A DNA stretch of 5,262 nucleotides from contig JAEDKS010000159.1 of assembly GCA_016295665.1 (NCBI GenBank), forward strand, positions 1 through 5,262. The letters run 5' to 3'. Positions 1 through 5,262 of the stretch are shown here, one piece after another. Origin of the DNA: Clostridia bacterium. GTDB taxonomy: Bacteria > Bacillota > Clostridia > Christensenellales > Aristaeellaceae. The translations under genes were made by a program, and so were the position numbers. Under the pieces are notes generated by a model. It was not told where the DNA came from. It did not search any database and saw nothing but the letters and a program-made list of their open reading frames with translations. Position 1 is the first letter of the stretch; each line of letters starts with the position of its first letter.

Positions 1-302
1 TCCATGGAGGAGCCGCCGCCGATGGCGATGATGTAGTCCGCGCCGGAGGCCTTGTAGGCCGCCACGCCGGTCTGCACGTTCTCGATGGTGGGGTTGGGCT
101 TGATGTTGGAATAGATTTCAAAGTCCAGACCGGCCTCCTCGAGCACACGGGTCACCTTGCCGGTCACGCCGAACTTCACCAGGTCGGGGTCGGAGCAGAC
201 GAAGGCCTTCTTCAGACCACGGGACTGCACCTCGGGCACGATGGACGCGATGGCGCCGCGGCCGTGATAGGAAATGGGGTTGAGCACGATACGATTCGCC
301 AT
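1..302 (-). CDS. fucO: Lactaldehyde reductase / iron-containing alcohol dehydrogenase, N-terminal part (cut by window edge)
   Basis: The visible 100 residues begin MANRIVLNP and align by eye almost without gaps to E. coli FucO, which begins MANRMILNE. Shared landmarks are the GRGA turn (residues 14-17), a VCSDPDL segment whose D38 matches the aspartate tied to NAD preference in FucO, NPTIENV (70-76), and the dinucleotide-binding GADYIIAIGGGS run (87-98). FucO is a cytoplasmic, Fe2+-dependent, NAD-linked group III alcohol dehydrogenase that reduces L-lactaldehyde to 1,2-propanediol during anaerobic fucose or rhamnose use. The metal-binding histidines lie in the missing C-terminal two thirds, so metal and substrate are inferred from the family. 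The ATG at 302 is supported by a GGAGGAG site at 310-316. No other fucose or rhamnose gene is visible. A related propanediol or butanol dehydrogenase remains possible. Confidence 0.88.
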   Translation of the reverse strand, partial: MANRIVLNPISYHGRGAIASIVPEVQSRGLKKAFVCSDPDLVKFGVTGKVTRVLEEAGLDFEIYSNIKPNPTIENVQTGVAAYKASGADYIIAIGGGSSM

Positions 303-331
303 GGGAATCTCCTCCTTGCACAATCTTCCGT

Positions 332-344
332 TTCTGTTACAGAA
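332..344. promoter_or_regulatory. 13-bp palindrome upstream of fucO, possible operator
   Basis: TTCTGT-T-ACAGAA is a perfect 6-1-6 inverted repeat. It lies 30-42 nt before the fucO start codon, where a repressor or activator site, or the 5' leader, would be expected. I could not find a convincing sigma-A promoter on the minus strand here, so its position relative to the transcription start is unknown. The operator role is inference from symmetry and position only. Confidence 0.3.
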
Positions 345-355
345 CATGAATCCGA

Positions 356-367
356 CGGCATATGCCG
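356..367. promoter_or_regulatory. 12-bp perfect palindrome upstream of fucO
   Basis: CGGCATATGCCG reads the same on both strands without a spacer. It lies 11 bp from the TTCTGT-T-ACAGAA palindrome on the side away from fucO. Together they could form a regulator site for the divergent dehydrogenase gene. A 12-bp palindrome can arise by chance, and no regulator gene is visible to match it. Confidence 0.25.
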
Positions 368-483
368 CTGTTTTCCTTATTCGACAGTTCCTTCACAATC
401 CCTGCCGCCCAATCGCCCTCCGCGCTGATTTTTCCATGCGCCCGCCGCTTTTTCATGCCATGCGGGGCAATTTTCGGAATTTC

Positions 484-497
484 GGCTTTCCAAAGCC
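484..497. promoter_or_regulatory. Inverted repeat GGCTTT-CC-AAAGCC over the predicted -35 box
   Basis: This perfect 6-2-6 inverted repeat overlaps the predicted -35 element (487-492) of the promoter before the glycosyltransferase gene. A protein bound here would compete with RNA polymerase, so an operator is a reasonable reading. It is not a terminator: there is no T run after it, and a two-base loop cannot form without opening the stem. Confidence 0.3.
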
Positions 498-515
498 CGG
501 AATCTATGCTATCAT
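487..515 (+). promoter_or_regulatory. Predicted sigma-A promoter with extended -10 for the glycosyltransferase gene
   Basis: The -35 candidate TTTCCA (487-492) matches TTGACA at 4 of 6 positions. A 17-nt spacer follows, then TATCAT (510-515), which matches TATAAT at 5 of 6. A TGC directly before the -10 supplies the TGn extended -10 element, which can offset the weaker -35. Transcription would start near 522, giving a leader of about 35 nt with the AAGGAGG site at 541-547. The stretch around it is the most AT-rich in the window. An 11-bp palindrome, TATCA-T-TGATA (510-520), overlaps the -10. Predicted by eye. Confidence 0.55.
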
Positions 516-557
516 TGATAAGCGTACACCCATGACCCGCAAGGAGGTGTGTCCCGG

Positions 558-1799
558 ATGCAGCTGCTCATGAACCTTGCCGCAAGCCTCGCCATTCTGA
601 CGGTGGTGGGCGTGATGGCGGTCTGCTGTCTCCGCACGCTTCAGCCGCTGCCCGCCCGGCTGCGGCCCCTCGCCCTGACGCCCCGGGCCCATACGCCCTC
701 GCCCGTCTCCCGGCGGGAGCAGCTGGGCTGGTTCGTCGCCGGGCTGCTGTGGCTGTGGGTCATGGTGGCGGGGGCCTATCTGCTGCGCCACGGCAGCCTC
801 GACGGGCTGATGGAGTACTTCTCCTACCGCTTCATCCGGCAGGGCGATGCCTCCAACTACCTCTACCTCGCCGAGCACGGCTATGCCGGTGCCGAGGACA
901 AGCTGTGCTATATCGTGTTCTATCCCCTGTACCCGCTGCTGATGCGCCTGATGTCGTCGCTCACGGGGAGCAGCCTCGCCTTCGCAGGGGTGCTCGTCAG
1001 CCATCTGTGCTACGCCGCCTCGGCGCCCCTCATGCGGGCGCTGGCAGGGCAGTCCCTGCCCCCGGCACAGGCCCGGTGCGCCACCGCCGCCATGCTGCTG
1101 TACCCCTTTTCCTTCTACTGCTTCGGGCTTTACACGGAGAGCCTGTTCATGCTGCTGACGCTCGGGTGTCTGCTGTGTCTGCGGCGGGGGAACTGGTGGC
1201 CCGCGGGCGGTCTGGCGCTGCTGGCGGCGCTGTGCCGCACGCAGGGCATCGCGCTGTGCTTCGCCTGCGCCTACGCCTTCCTCAGCGCTCCGCCCGAAAA
1301 GCGGGGACGCTGGACGGGGCTGCTGGCCTCCCTGGGGGCAGTGGCGGGCTTCGGCGGGTACCTGGCGCTGAACTGGGCCGTCAGCGGCGAGCCCTTCGGC
1401 TTTCTGCGCTACCAGCGGGAGGTGTGGTTCCACGAGATCCGCTGGTTCGGGGAAAACCTCGCCAGCCAGCTCGGCTCCGCCCTGACCATGCCGGACATGC
1501 GCCTGACCACCTTCGTCCCGGAGATCGTGCTGTACTTCCTGGGCTGCCTCGGGCTGTCGGCGCTCTTCCTGCGGGAGAGGCGCAGCCCGGAGGGGGTCTA
1601 CGCCGTGGCCTTTCTGGGCATGAGCTACATCAGCTCCTGGCTCATCTCCGGGGCGCGGTACATGTACGGCTGTGTGGGGCTGTACCTGCTGCCGGGGCTC
1701 ATCCGGCAGCGCTGGCTGCGGGTGGCGCTGCTCCTGGTCGAGGCGGCGCTGGCGGTGTTCTACACCTGGCAGTATGTGGGCAACGCAAAGATGTGGTAA
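558..1799 (+). CDS. PIG-V/Gpi18-type membrane glycosyltransferase (GT-C fold), 413 aa
   Basis: This is a polytopic membrane protein with many hydrophobic segments, starting with one at residues 6-24 and another at about 57-76, and ending with 387-402. The motif order matches the PIG-V/Gpi18 mannosyltransferase group. QGDASNYLYLAEHGY (95-109) sits where the family has its acidic catalytic loop, with D97 the likely key residue. FYPLYPLL (121-128), YPFSFYCFGLYTESLF (182-197), CRTQGIAL (226-233) and GARYMY (365-370) follow. Eukaryotic PIG-V adds mannose to the GPI anchor. Bacteria lack GPI, so the homologue probably moves a sugar from a polyprenyl-phosphate donor onto an extracytoplasmic glycan or lipid, with donor and acceptor unknown. 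I chose ATG 558, 10 nt after AAGGAGG. A GTG at 549 in the same frame would leave only 1 nt. Its own promoter lies just upstream. Confidence 0.82.
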   Translation: MQLLMNLAASLAILTVVGVMAVCCLRTLQPLPARLRPLALTPRAHTPSPVSRREQLGWFVAGLLWLWVMVAGAYLLRHGSLDGLMEYFSYRFIRQGDASNYLYLAEHGYAGAEDKLCYIVFYPLYPLLMRLMSSLTGSSLAFAGVLVSHLCYAASAPLMRALAGQSLPPAQARCATAAMLLYPFSFYCFGLYTESLFMLLTLGCLLCLRRGNWWPAGGLALLAALCRTQGIALCFACAYAFLSAPPEKRGRWTGLLASLGAVAGFGGYLALNWAVSGEPFGFLRYQREVWFHEIRWFGENLASQLGSALTMPDMRLTTFVPEIVLYFLGCLGLSALFLRERRSPEGVYAVAFLGMSYISSWLISGARYMYGCVGLYLLPGLIRQRWLRVALLLVEAALAVFYTWQYVGNAKMW

Positions 1800-1819
1800 G
1801 CCGGGCCCACGCCCGGTTT
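1800..1819 (+). terminator. Compact GC hairpin after the glycosyltransferase gene, weak or partial terminator
   Basis: CCGGGC (1801-1806) pairs fully with GCCCGG (1811-1816) around a CCAC loop, and G1800 can pair with T1817 as a wobble. It begins directly after the TAA stop. Only three T residues follow, so it would be a poor intrinsic terminator. It could instead attenuate read-through or protect a 3' end. No clear promoter lies between it and the next gene, which favours some read-through. Confidence 0.4.
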
Positions 1820-1856
1820 CACGATGATTACAAGATGACGCAGGAGGAAGAAACCT

Positions 1857-2147
1857 ATGGCGGAAGCATTATGGGTTCGCACCATCGTGCATCACCGCAT
1901 GGACAGACAGGCGGTGGAGCCCTGCACGCGGGACGACCCCCAGGACGCGCTGGAGGCGGCCTGTCACAAGCTGGACATCGCCAAGCCCATGTGGCTGGAA
2001 AAGAATCAGCGGGAGTGGGACAGCTTCGGGCAGACCCGCTTCCTGCCGGACGCCTTTCTGGAGTCCGTTCCCTTTGAGCGTCTGGAGATCGAGTACATCG
2101 ACCCGGACGCCAAGAAGCGCCGCTCCCGCGACCCGCGGAACGGCTGA
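1857..2147 (+). CDS. Conserved small protein of unknown function, 96 aa
   Basis: I do not recognise a named domain. The protein looks soluble, with no signal peptide or membrane segment. The N-terminal part (residues 5-20) reads like a beta strand and turn. The middle holds DDPQDALEAACHKLDIAKPMWL (26-47), an amphipathic helix leading into a proline and tryptophan. The segment FGQTRFLPDAFLESVPFERLEIEYID (57-82) alternates aromatic and acidic residues and probably forms strands. A basic tail, KKRRSRDPRNG (86-96), ends it. From memory, short Clostridia proteins with the same W-L, F-x-Q-T-R-F and F-x-R-L-E-x-E-x-I-D spacing are common, which supports a real gene. AGGAGG at 1842-1847 lies 9 nt before the ATG. 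The stop is 20 bp before pepV, so the two are probably cotranscribed. The basic tail could bind nucleic acid or a protein partner, but that is a guess. Confidence 0.75.
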   Translation: MAEALWVRTIVHHRMDRQAVEPCTRDDPQDALEAACHKLDIAKPMWLEKNQREWDSFGQTRFLPDAFLESVPFERLEIEYIDPDAKKRRSRDPRNG

Positions 2148-2167
2148 TTGAAGAAGGAGGTTTTCCC

Positions 2168-3544
2168 ATGAACGCCAAGGTAAACGCTCTGATCGACAGC
2201 TATCAGGAGGAGTTTGTCCGCCTGCTCACCCGCTGGATCCGCGTGCCCAGCGTGAAGAGCGAGGAGGAGGACGGCGCGCCCTTCGGACGGGAAGTGCGCC
2301 GGATGCTGGACATGGCGATGGTAGACGCGGAGACCATGGGCTTCATGACCCATGTGTACGACGGCTACGCCTGCGACATCACCCTCGGCGATGAGGCGCA
2401 GGAGATGGTGGCGGTGCTGGCGCATCTGGACGTGGTGCCCGCCGGCGACGGCTGGGCGGTGGATCCCTTCGCCGCCGTCCGGGACGGCGACCGCATCTAC
2501 GGGCGCGGCACCAGCGACGACAAGGGCCCCGCGCTGGCGGCGCTGCTGGCGATGAAGGCCATCAAGGAGGCGGGCATCCCGCTGAAACGCTCCATCCGCA
2601 TGATTCTGGGCTGCGACGAGGAGTCCGGCTGGGAGGACATGGCCTACTACTGCGACCACGCCAAAATGCCCGAGATCGGCTTCTCCCCGGACGCCAGCTT
2701 CCCCTGCATCAACACCGAGAAGGGCATGCTGCACCTGCTGCTCCACGCTCCGGTAAGCCCGGAGGGCCTGCAGGTGCTGTCGCTGCACACCGGTGAGCGC
2801 ATGAACGTGATCCCCGGCGAGAGCATTGCCGTGGTGGCGGGCGGTCAGGAGATCGCGGACACCGTGGCAGCCTTCGCGCAGGAGACCGGCTGGGACTACC
2901 GGGCCGAGGTGGTGCCGGAGGGCGTCCGCATCACCGCCACCGGCATTCCCGGGCACAGCGCCTACCCGGAGGGACGCCGCAACGCCATCGGCATGATGCT
3001 GGTGCTGCTGCGCCGTCTGGGCGCGCAGGGCGCCTGGAGAACGCTGGCGGACAGCTACGGCATGGAGCATGACGGCGCGTCCCTGGGCATCGCCTGCGAG
3101 GACGCGGTCAGCGGCCCCCTGACCTGCAACATGGGCATCCTGCACCTGGACGCGGGCATCATCACCTGCACCCTGGACTGCCGCTGCCCCATCACCGCCG
3201 ACCTGGAGGGCCTGAAGGCCACCGCGCTTTCCCATCTGCCCGGCTTCACCGCCGAGCTTGCCGAAACCAAGGCGCCCCATCATGTGCCCGAGGACAGCGA
3301 GCTGGTGTCCTGCCTGCTGGCGGCCTACCGGGAGGAGACGGGCCGGGAGGCCCATGCGGAGGCCACCGGCGGCGGCACCTATGCCAAGGTGCTCAGGCAC
3401 GGCGTTGCCTTCGGCGCGTCCTTCCCCGAGGATGAGGATCTGGCCCATCAGGCGGGCGAGTACCTGTCCATCAGCAAGATGCTGCTGGCCGCGAAGGTGT
3501 ATGCCAACGCGCTGCTGCGGCTCTGCGCCGCGGAGGAGGCATGA
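2168..3544 (+). CDS. pepV: M20 family dipeptidase, PepV/Sapep type, 458 aa
   Basis: This is a zinc-dependent cytoplasmic dipeptidase that splits dipeptides from peptide uptake or protein turnover. All expected catalytic elements of the PepV family are visible. LAHLDVVPAG (84-93) supplies metal ligand H86 and D88. GRGTSDDKGP (112-121) supplies bridging D118. CDEESGW (149-155) holds the general base E151 and ligand E152. SPDASFP (173-179) supplies D175. PGHSAYPEG (261-269) holds the lid-domain H263, thought to stabilise the transition state. TGGGTYA (400-406) lines the active site, and H427 in DLAHQAGEY completes the second metal site. At 458 aa it is near the usual length of about 470. AAGGAGG at 2154-2160 lies 7 nt before the ATG. 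The gene sits in a tight operon and its TGA overlaps the next ATG. Exact dipeptide preference cannot be read; other M20 members such as Xaa-His dipeptidases are close relatives. Confidence 0.92.
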   Translation: MNAKVNALIDSYQEEFVRLLTRWIRVPSVKSEEEDGAPFGREVRRMLDMAMVDAETMGFMTHVYDGYACDITLGDEAQEMVAVLAHLDVVPAGDGWAVDPFAAVRDGDRIYGRGTSDDKGPALAALLAMKAIKEAGIPLKRSIRMILGCDEESGWEDMAYYCDHAKMPEIGFSPDASFPCINTEKGMLHLLLHAPVSPEGLQVLSLHTGERMNVIPGESIAVVAGGQEIADTVAAFAQETGWDYRAEVVPEGVRITATGIPGHSAYPEGRRNAIGMMLVLLRRLGAQGAWRTLADSYGMEHDGASLGIACEDAVSGPLTCNMGILHLDAGIITCTLDCRCPITADLEGLKATALSHLPGFTAELAETKAPHHVPEDSELVSCLLAAYREETGREAHAEATGGGTYAKVLRHGVAFGASFPEDEDLAHQAGEYLSISKMLLAAKVYANALLRLCAAEEA

Positions 3545-4521
3545 CGCCACCCTGGGATCAGCTGGCGGAGCGCTGCGGCCTGACGCTGACCGCGCCGCCC
3601 CGCCCGCTCTCCGGCGGCTTCCTGCACCGCATGTTCGCGCTGGAAACCCGGCAGGGCCGCTTTGCCGTCAAGCTGCTGAACCCCGCCATCATGCGCCGCC
3701 CGGACGCGCTGGACAGCTACCGCCGCGCCGAAGCCCTGGAGTCGCGGCTGGAGGACGCCGGCCTTCCCATTCTCCCCGCGCTGCGCGTGAAGGGCAGCAA
3801 GCTGCAGGAGGTGGACGGGCAGTACTTCTATCTCTTTGATTACTTCGACGGGCATTCGCTCCAGCCCGGGGAGCTGACCCCCGCCCGGACGGAGGCCATC
3901 GGTCGGACGCTTGCCGCCCTTCACGCCGTCCACCGCCTGCCCGATACCACGCCCCTGCCGAAGCCGGACAACGACTGGCCCCGCTACGCCGCGCTGCTCT
4001 CCCCGCAGGAGCCCGCGCTCCACGCGCAGCTGACCGGGGCCCTGCCCCTGCTGACGGCCCTGGAGCAGCGCGCCCGGGAGGCGCTTGACCGGCTGCCGCC
4101 CCTGCGGGCCATCTGCCACGGCGACATGGACTGCAAGAACGTGCTCTGGCAGGGCGACACCTTCCGCATCATCGACCTGGAGTGTCTGGACTACGGAAGC
4201 CCGGCGCTGGAGATGATGCAGCTGGCGCTGTGCTGGTCGGGGCTGGAGACCTGCCAGCTGGATTTCGCGCTGCTGGATGCCTTCCTGGACGGCTACGGAG
4301 CGGCGGGCAGCCTGCCGGCGGCGGACTGGGCCACCCTATACGACAGCGACGCCACCATGCTGGAATGGCTGGCCTATAACCTGCGCCGGGTGCTGGGCAT
4401 CGGCTGCGACCCCGGAGAGCGGGAGCTGGGGCGCGCGCAGTGCGGCTATGCGCTGCGTCGCCTGCGCTATGCTGCGGAGGTGCGCGATGCCGTGCTGACC
4501 CACTGCGCGGCGCGGACATGA
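3541..4521 (+). CDS. Aminoglycoside-phosphotransferase-fold (APH/choline kinase-like) small-molecule kinase, 326 aa
   Basis: This cytoplasmic enzyme likely transfers phosphate from ATP to a small hydroxylated metabolite. The N-lobe shows a glycine-rich LSGGFLHRMFAL (23-34) and the ATP-contacting lysine in FAVKLL (K44). E64 in the helix YRRAEALESRL could pair with it. A hinge-like YLFDYFDGHSL (97-107) follows. The C-lobe has ICHGDMDCKNVLW (191-203), the Brenner-type catalytic loop with D195 and N200, and IIDLECLDYGSPALEM (210-225), with D212 and E214 as probable Mg2+ ligands. All catalytic positions are intact. Substrates in this superfamily include choline, homoserine, fructosamine, methylthioribose, sugars and drugs. 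Nothing here decides between them, and a resistance role should not be assumed because no mobile element or resistance context is seen. The ATG overlaps the pepV stop (ATGA), with GGAGG at 3532-3536 inside pepV, so translation is probably coupled. Confidence 0.85.
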   Translation: MTPPWDQLAERCGLTLTAPPRPLSGGFLHRMFALETRQGRFAVKLLNPAIMRRPDALDSYRRAEALESRLEDAGLPILPALRVKGSKLQEVDGQYFYLFDYFDGHSLQPGELTPARTEAIGRTLAALHAVHRLPDTTPLPKPDNDWPRYAALLSPQEPALHAQLTGALPLLTALEQRAREALDRLPPLRAICHGDMDCKNVLWQGDTFRIIDLECLDYGSPALEMMQLALCWSGLETCQLDFALLDAFLDGYGAAGSLPAADWATLYDSDATMLEWLAYNLRRVLGIGCDPGERELGRAQCGYALRRLRYAAEVRDAVLTHCAART

Positions 4522-4546
4522 CCCGACAGAAAAGGAGCGGGAACGC

Positions 4547-4978
4547 ATGAGAATCGTCATCATGGATGCCCAGGGCGGCGGCGTGGGCCGCCTGCTCGTG
4601 GAGGGGCTGAAGCGGGCGCTGCCCGACCAGACGCTGATTGCCGCCGGTACCAACGCGCTGGCGACCTCCGCCATGCTGCGGGCAGGCGCGGATCAGGGCG
4701 CCACGGGCGAGAACGCCATCGTCGTCTGCGCCAGACAGGCGGAGCTGATTCTCGCGCCCATCGGCATGGTGCTGTGCGACGCCATGCTGGGCGAGGTGAC
4801 CGCCGCCATGGCTGCGGCGGTGGGCAGCAGCCCGGCCCACAAAATCCTGATTCCCATCAGCCGCTGCCAGACGACCATCGCGGGGCTTCCCGCCCTCACC
4901 CTGTCGGAGGCGGTCAGCGCGGCGGTGCAGACCGCGGTGGGGCTGGTGCGGGACAGGCAGGGCACCCCGGTGCGCTGA
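4547..4978 (+). CDS. DUF3842 family protein, 143 aa
   Basis: The sequence matches the DUF3842 pattern known from Clostridia. It opens with MRIVIMDAQGGGVGRLLVEGL (1-21), a strand, glycine-rich loop and helix that resembles a nucleotide-binding Rossmann start. A long block, TNALATSAMLRAGADQGATGENAIVV (35-60), is strongly conserved in the homologues I remember. PIGMVLCDAMLGEVTAAMA (71-89), KILIPISRCQTTIAGLP (99-115) and a C-terminal helix complete it. No biochemical function is known to me. The glycine-rich loop suggests binding of a nucleotide or another phosphate-bearing ligand, which is inference. It has no signal or membrane segment and is probably cytosolic. AAAGGAG at 4531-4537 lies 9 nt before the ATG. 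It follows the kinase gene by 25 bp and is probably the last gene of the operon, because a fresh promoter follows. Confidence 0.85.
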   Translation: MRIVIMDAQGGGVGRLLVEGLKRALPDQTLIAAGTNALATSAMLRAGADQGATGENAIVVCARQAELILAPIGMVLCDAMLGEVTAAMAAAVGSSPAHKILIPISRCQTTIAGLPALTLSEAVSAAVQTAVGLVRDRQGTPVR

Positions 4979-5007
4979 GCCCCGGAAAAAAGCCCGGCGT
5001 TTTGCCC

Positions 5008-5036
5008 TTGACAAACCCCGGGAATGCGTCTATGAT
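5008..5036 (+). promoter_or_regulatory. Near-consensus sigma-A promoter of glyS
   Basis: A perfect TTGACA (5008-5013) is followed by a 17-nt spacer and TATGAT (5031-5036), which matches TATAAT at 5 of 6 positions. Initiation would fall near 5043, giving a leader of about 30 nt with GGAGG at 5060-5064. This is the strongest promoter-like sequence in the window and fits constant high expression of a housekeeping synthetase. It lies 29 nt after the DUF3842 stop. Confidence 0.85.
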
Positions 5037-5072
5037 GATACCTGATACTGCTGGAAAGTGGAGGAAGATACC

Positions 5073-5262
5073 ATGGCAGAACTGACAATGGACAAGCTGA
5101 TGGCCCTGTGCAAGAACAGGGGCTTTATCTTTGCGGGCAGCGAAATCTACGGCGGCCTGGCCAACACCTGGGACTACGGCCCCCTGGGCGTGGAGTTCAA
5201 GAACAACGTGAAGAAGGCCTGGTGGCAGAAGTTCGTGCAGGAGAGCAAGTACAACACCGGCC
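5073..5262 (+). CDS. glyS: Glycyl-tRNA synthetase, N-terminal part (cut by window edge)
   Basis: The 63 complete codons visible read MAELTMDKLMALCKNRGFIF and then GSEIYGGLANTWDYGPLGVEFKNN and KKAWWQKFVQ. This is the hallmark start of the single-chain (alpha2) class II glycyl-tRNA synthetase, found in most Gram-positive bacteria, archaea and eukaryotes, rather than the separate alpha and beta chains. The YGGLANTWDYGPLG stretch (26-39) belongs to the catalytic domain that activates glycine with ATP, and the following helix is the motif 1 region of the dimer interface. Motifs 2 and 3 and the anticodon-binding domain lie beyond the window. GGAGG at 5060-5064 is 8 nt before the ATG. The gene has its own promoter and a leader too short for a T-box. 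The symbol glyQS is also used for this form. Confidence 0.95.
   Translation, partial: MAELTMDKLMALCKNRGFIFAGSEIYGGLANTWDYGPLGVEFKNNVKKAWWQKFVQESKYNTG

Noticed and set aside
368..480. Search for a minus-strand sigma-A promoter for fucO, for example TTGTGA at 393-398 as -35.
   Set aside because: No -10 with acceptable match lies at 16-18 nt from any -35 candidate, so I do not call a promoter there.
549..557. GTG at 549 as the start of the glycosyltransferase gene.
   Set aside because: It sits 1 nt after the AAGGAGG site, too close for initiation. The ATG at 558 has workable spacing.
274..573. A 99-codon plus-strand frame covering the fucO start and the intergenic region.
   Set aside because: It begins antisense inside fucO, has no convincing ribosome binding site, and runs through the promoter and start region of the glycosyltransferase gene.
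504..1433. A 309-codon open frame on the minus strand opposite the glycosyltransferase gene.
   Set aside because: It is an antisense shadow, rich in Q, R, G and P and without any motif. The plus-strand gene in the same place shows the conserved PIG-V motifs and a ribosome binding site.
749..2077. A 442-codon plus-strand frame overlapping the glycosyltransferase and small-protein genes.
   Set aside because: It is a shifted reading of two supported genes and crosses the hairpin and a second gene start. The translation is low-complexity A, G, R and P sequence.
2006..3550. A long open frame of 514 codons on the minus strand opposite pepV.
   Set aside because: It mirrors pepV, which has a full set of catalytic motifs. 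High GC removes stops from antisense frames. The translation is compositionally odd (rich in H, G, Q and R), with no recognisable domain.
4169..5014. A 281-codon minus-strand frame opposite the kinase and DUF3842 genes.
   Set aside because: It spans two well-supported plus-strand genes and gives a compositionally biased translation with no domain.
4979..5025. Possible intrinsic terminator between DUF3842 and glyS, from the CCGG and CCCGG repeats around an A run.
   Set aside because: The possible stems are 4-5 bp, the A run is on the wrong side for the plus strand, and no T tract follows a stem. On the minus strand a T run follows GCCGGGC, but its only pairing partner is about 20 nt away and no minus-strand gene ends there.
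1..5262. CRISPR arrays, insertion sequences, tRNA genes or phage elements.
   Set aside because: I saw no regularly spaced repeats, terminal inverted repeats, transposase motifs or tRNA-like folds. The codon and base composition looks even across the genes.

Overview
The window is GC-rich (roughly two thirds G+C by eye) and gene-dense. Strong AGGAGG-type ribosome binding sites precede almost every gene, and two places carry sigma-A-like promoters. This, with a single-chain glycyl-tRNA synthetase, a DUF3842 protein and a PepV-type dipeptidase, points to a high-GC Gram-positive anaerobe of the Clostridia. An Oscillospiraceae/Ruminococcaceae-type gut bacterium is my best guess, but no ribosomal RNA or other marker is present to confirm it.

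Layout. 1-302 (minus): the first 100 codons of an iron-dependent alcohol dehydrogenase very like lactaldehyde reductase FucO, running off the left edge. 303-557: a divergent intergenic region with several short palindromes and a plausible extended -10 promoter facing right. 558-1799 (plus): a polytopic membrane glycosyltransferase of the PIG-V/Gpi18 type. 1800-1817: a compact GC hairpin with a very short T run. 1857-4978 (plus): a tight run of four genes, namely a conserved 96-residue protein of unknown function, an M20 dipeptidase of the PepV type, an APH-fold small-molecule kinase that overlaps the dipeptidase stop by ATGA, and a DUF3842 protein. 4979-5072: a short gap with a near-consensus promoter. 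5073-5262 (plus): the start of glycyl-tRNA synthetase, running off the right edge.

How the genes relate. The four genes at 1857-4978 have gaps of 20, -4 and 25 bp and no promoter between them that I can see, so they are probably one transcript. It may also be fed by read-through from the glycosyltransferase gene, because no convincing promoter lies in the 57 bp before the first of the four. The dipeptidase and the kinase are the most tightly coupled pair. The kinase substrate cannot be read from sequence. glyS has its own promoter and a leader of only about 30 nt.

Nothing here is a clear novel system. The points worth a second look are the unknown small protein and the kinase tied to pepV, the DUF3842 protein, the palindromes between the divergent genes, and the absence of a T-box before glyS.
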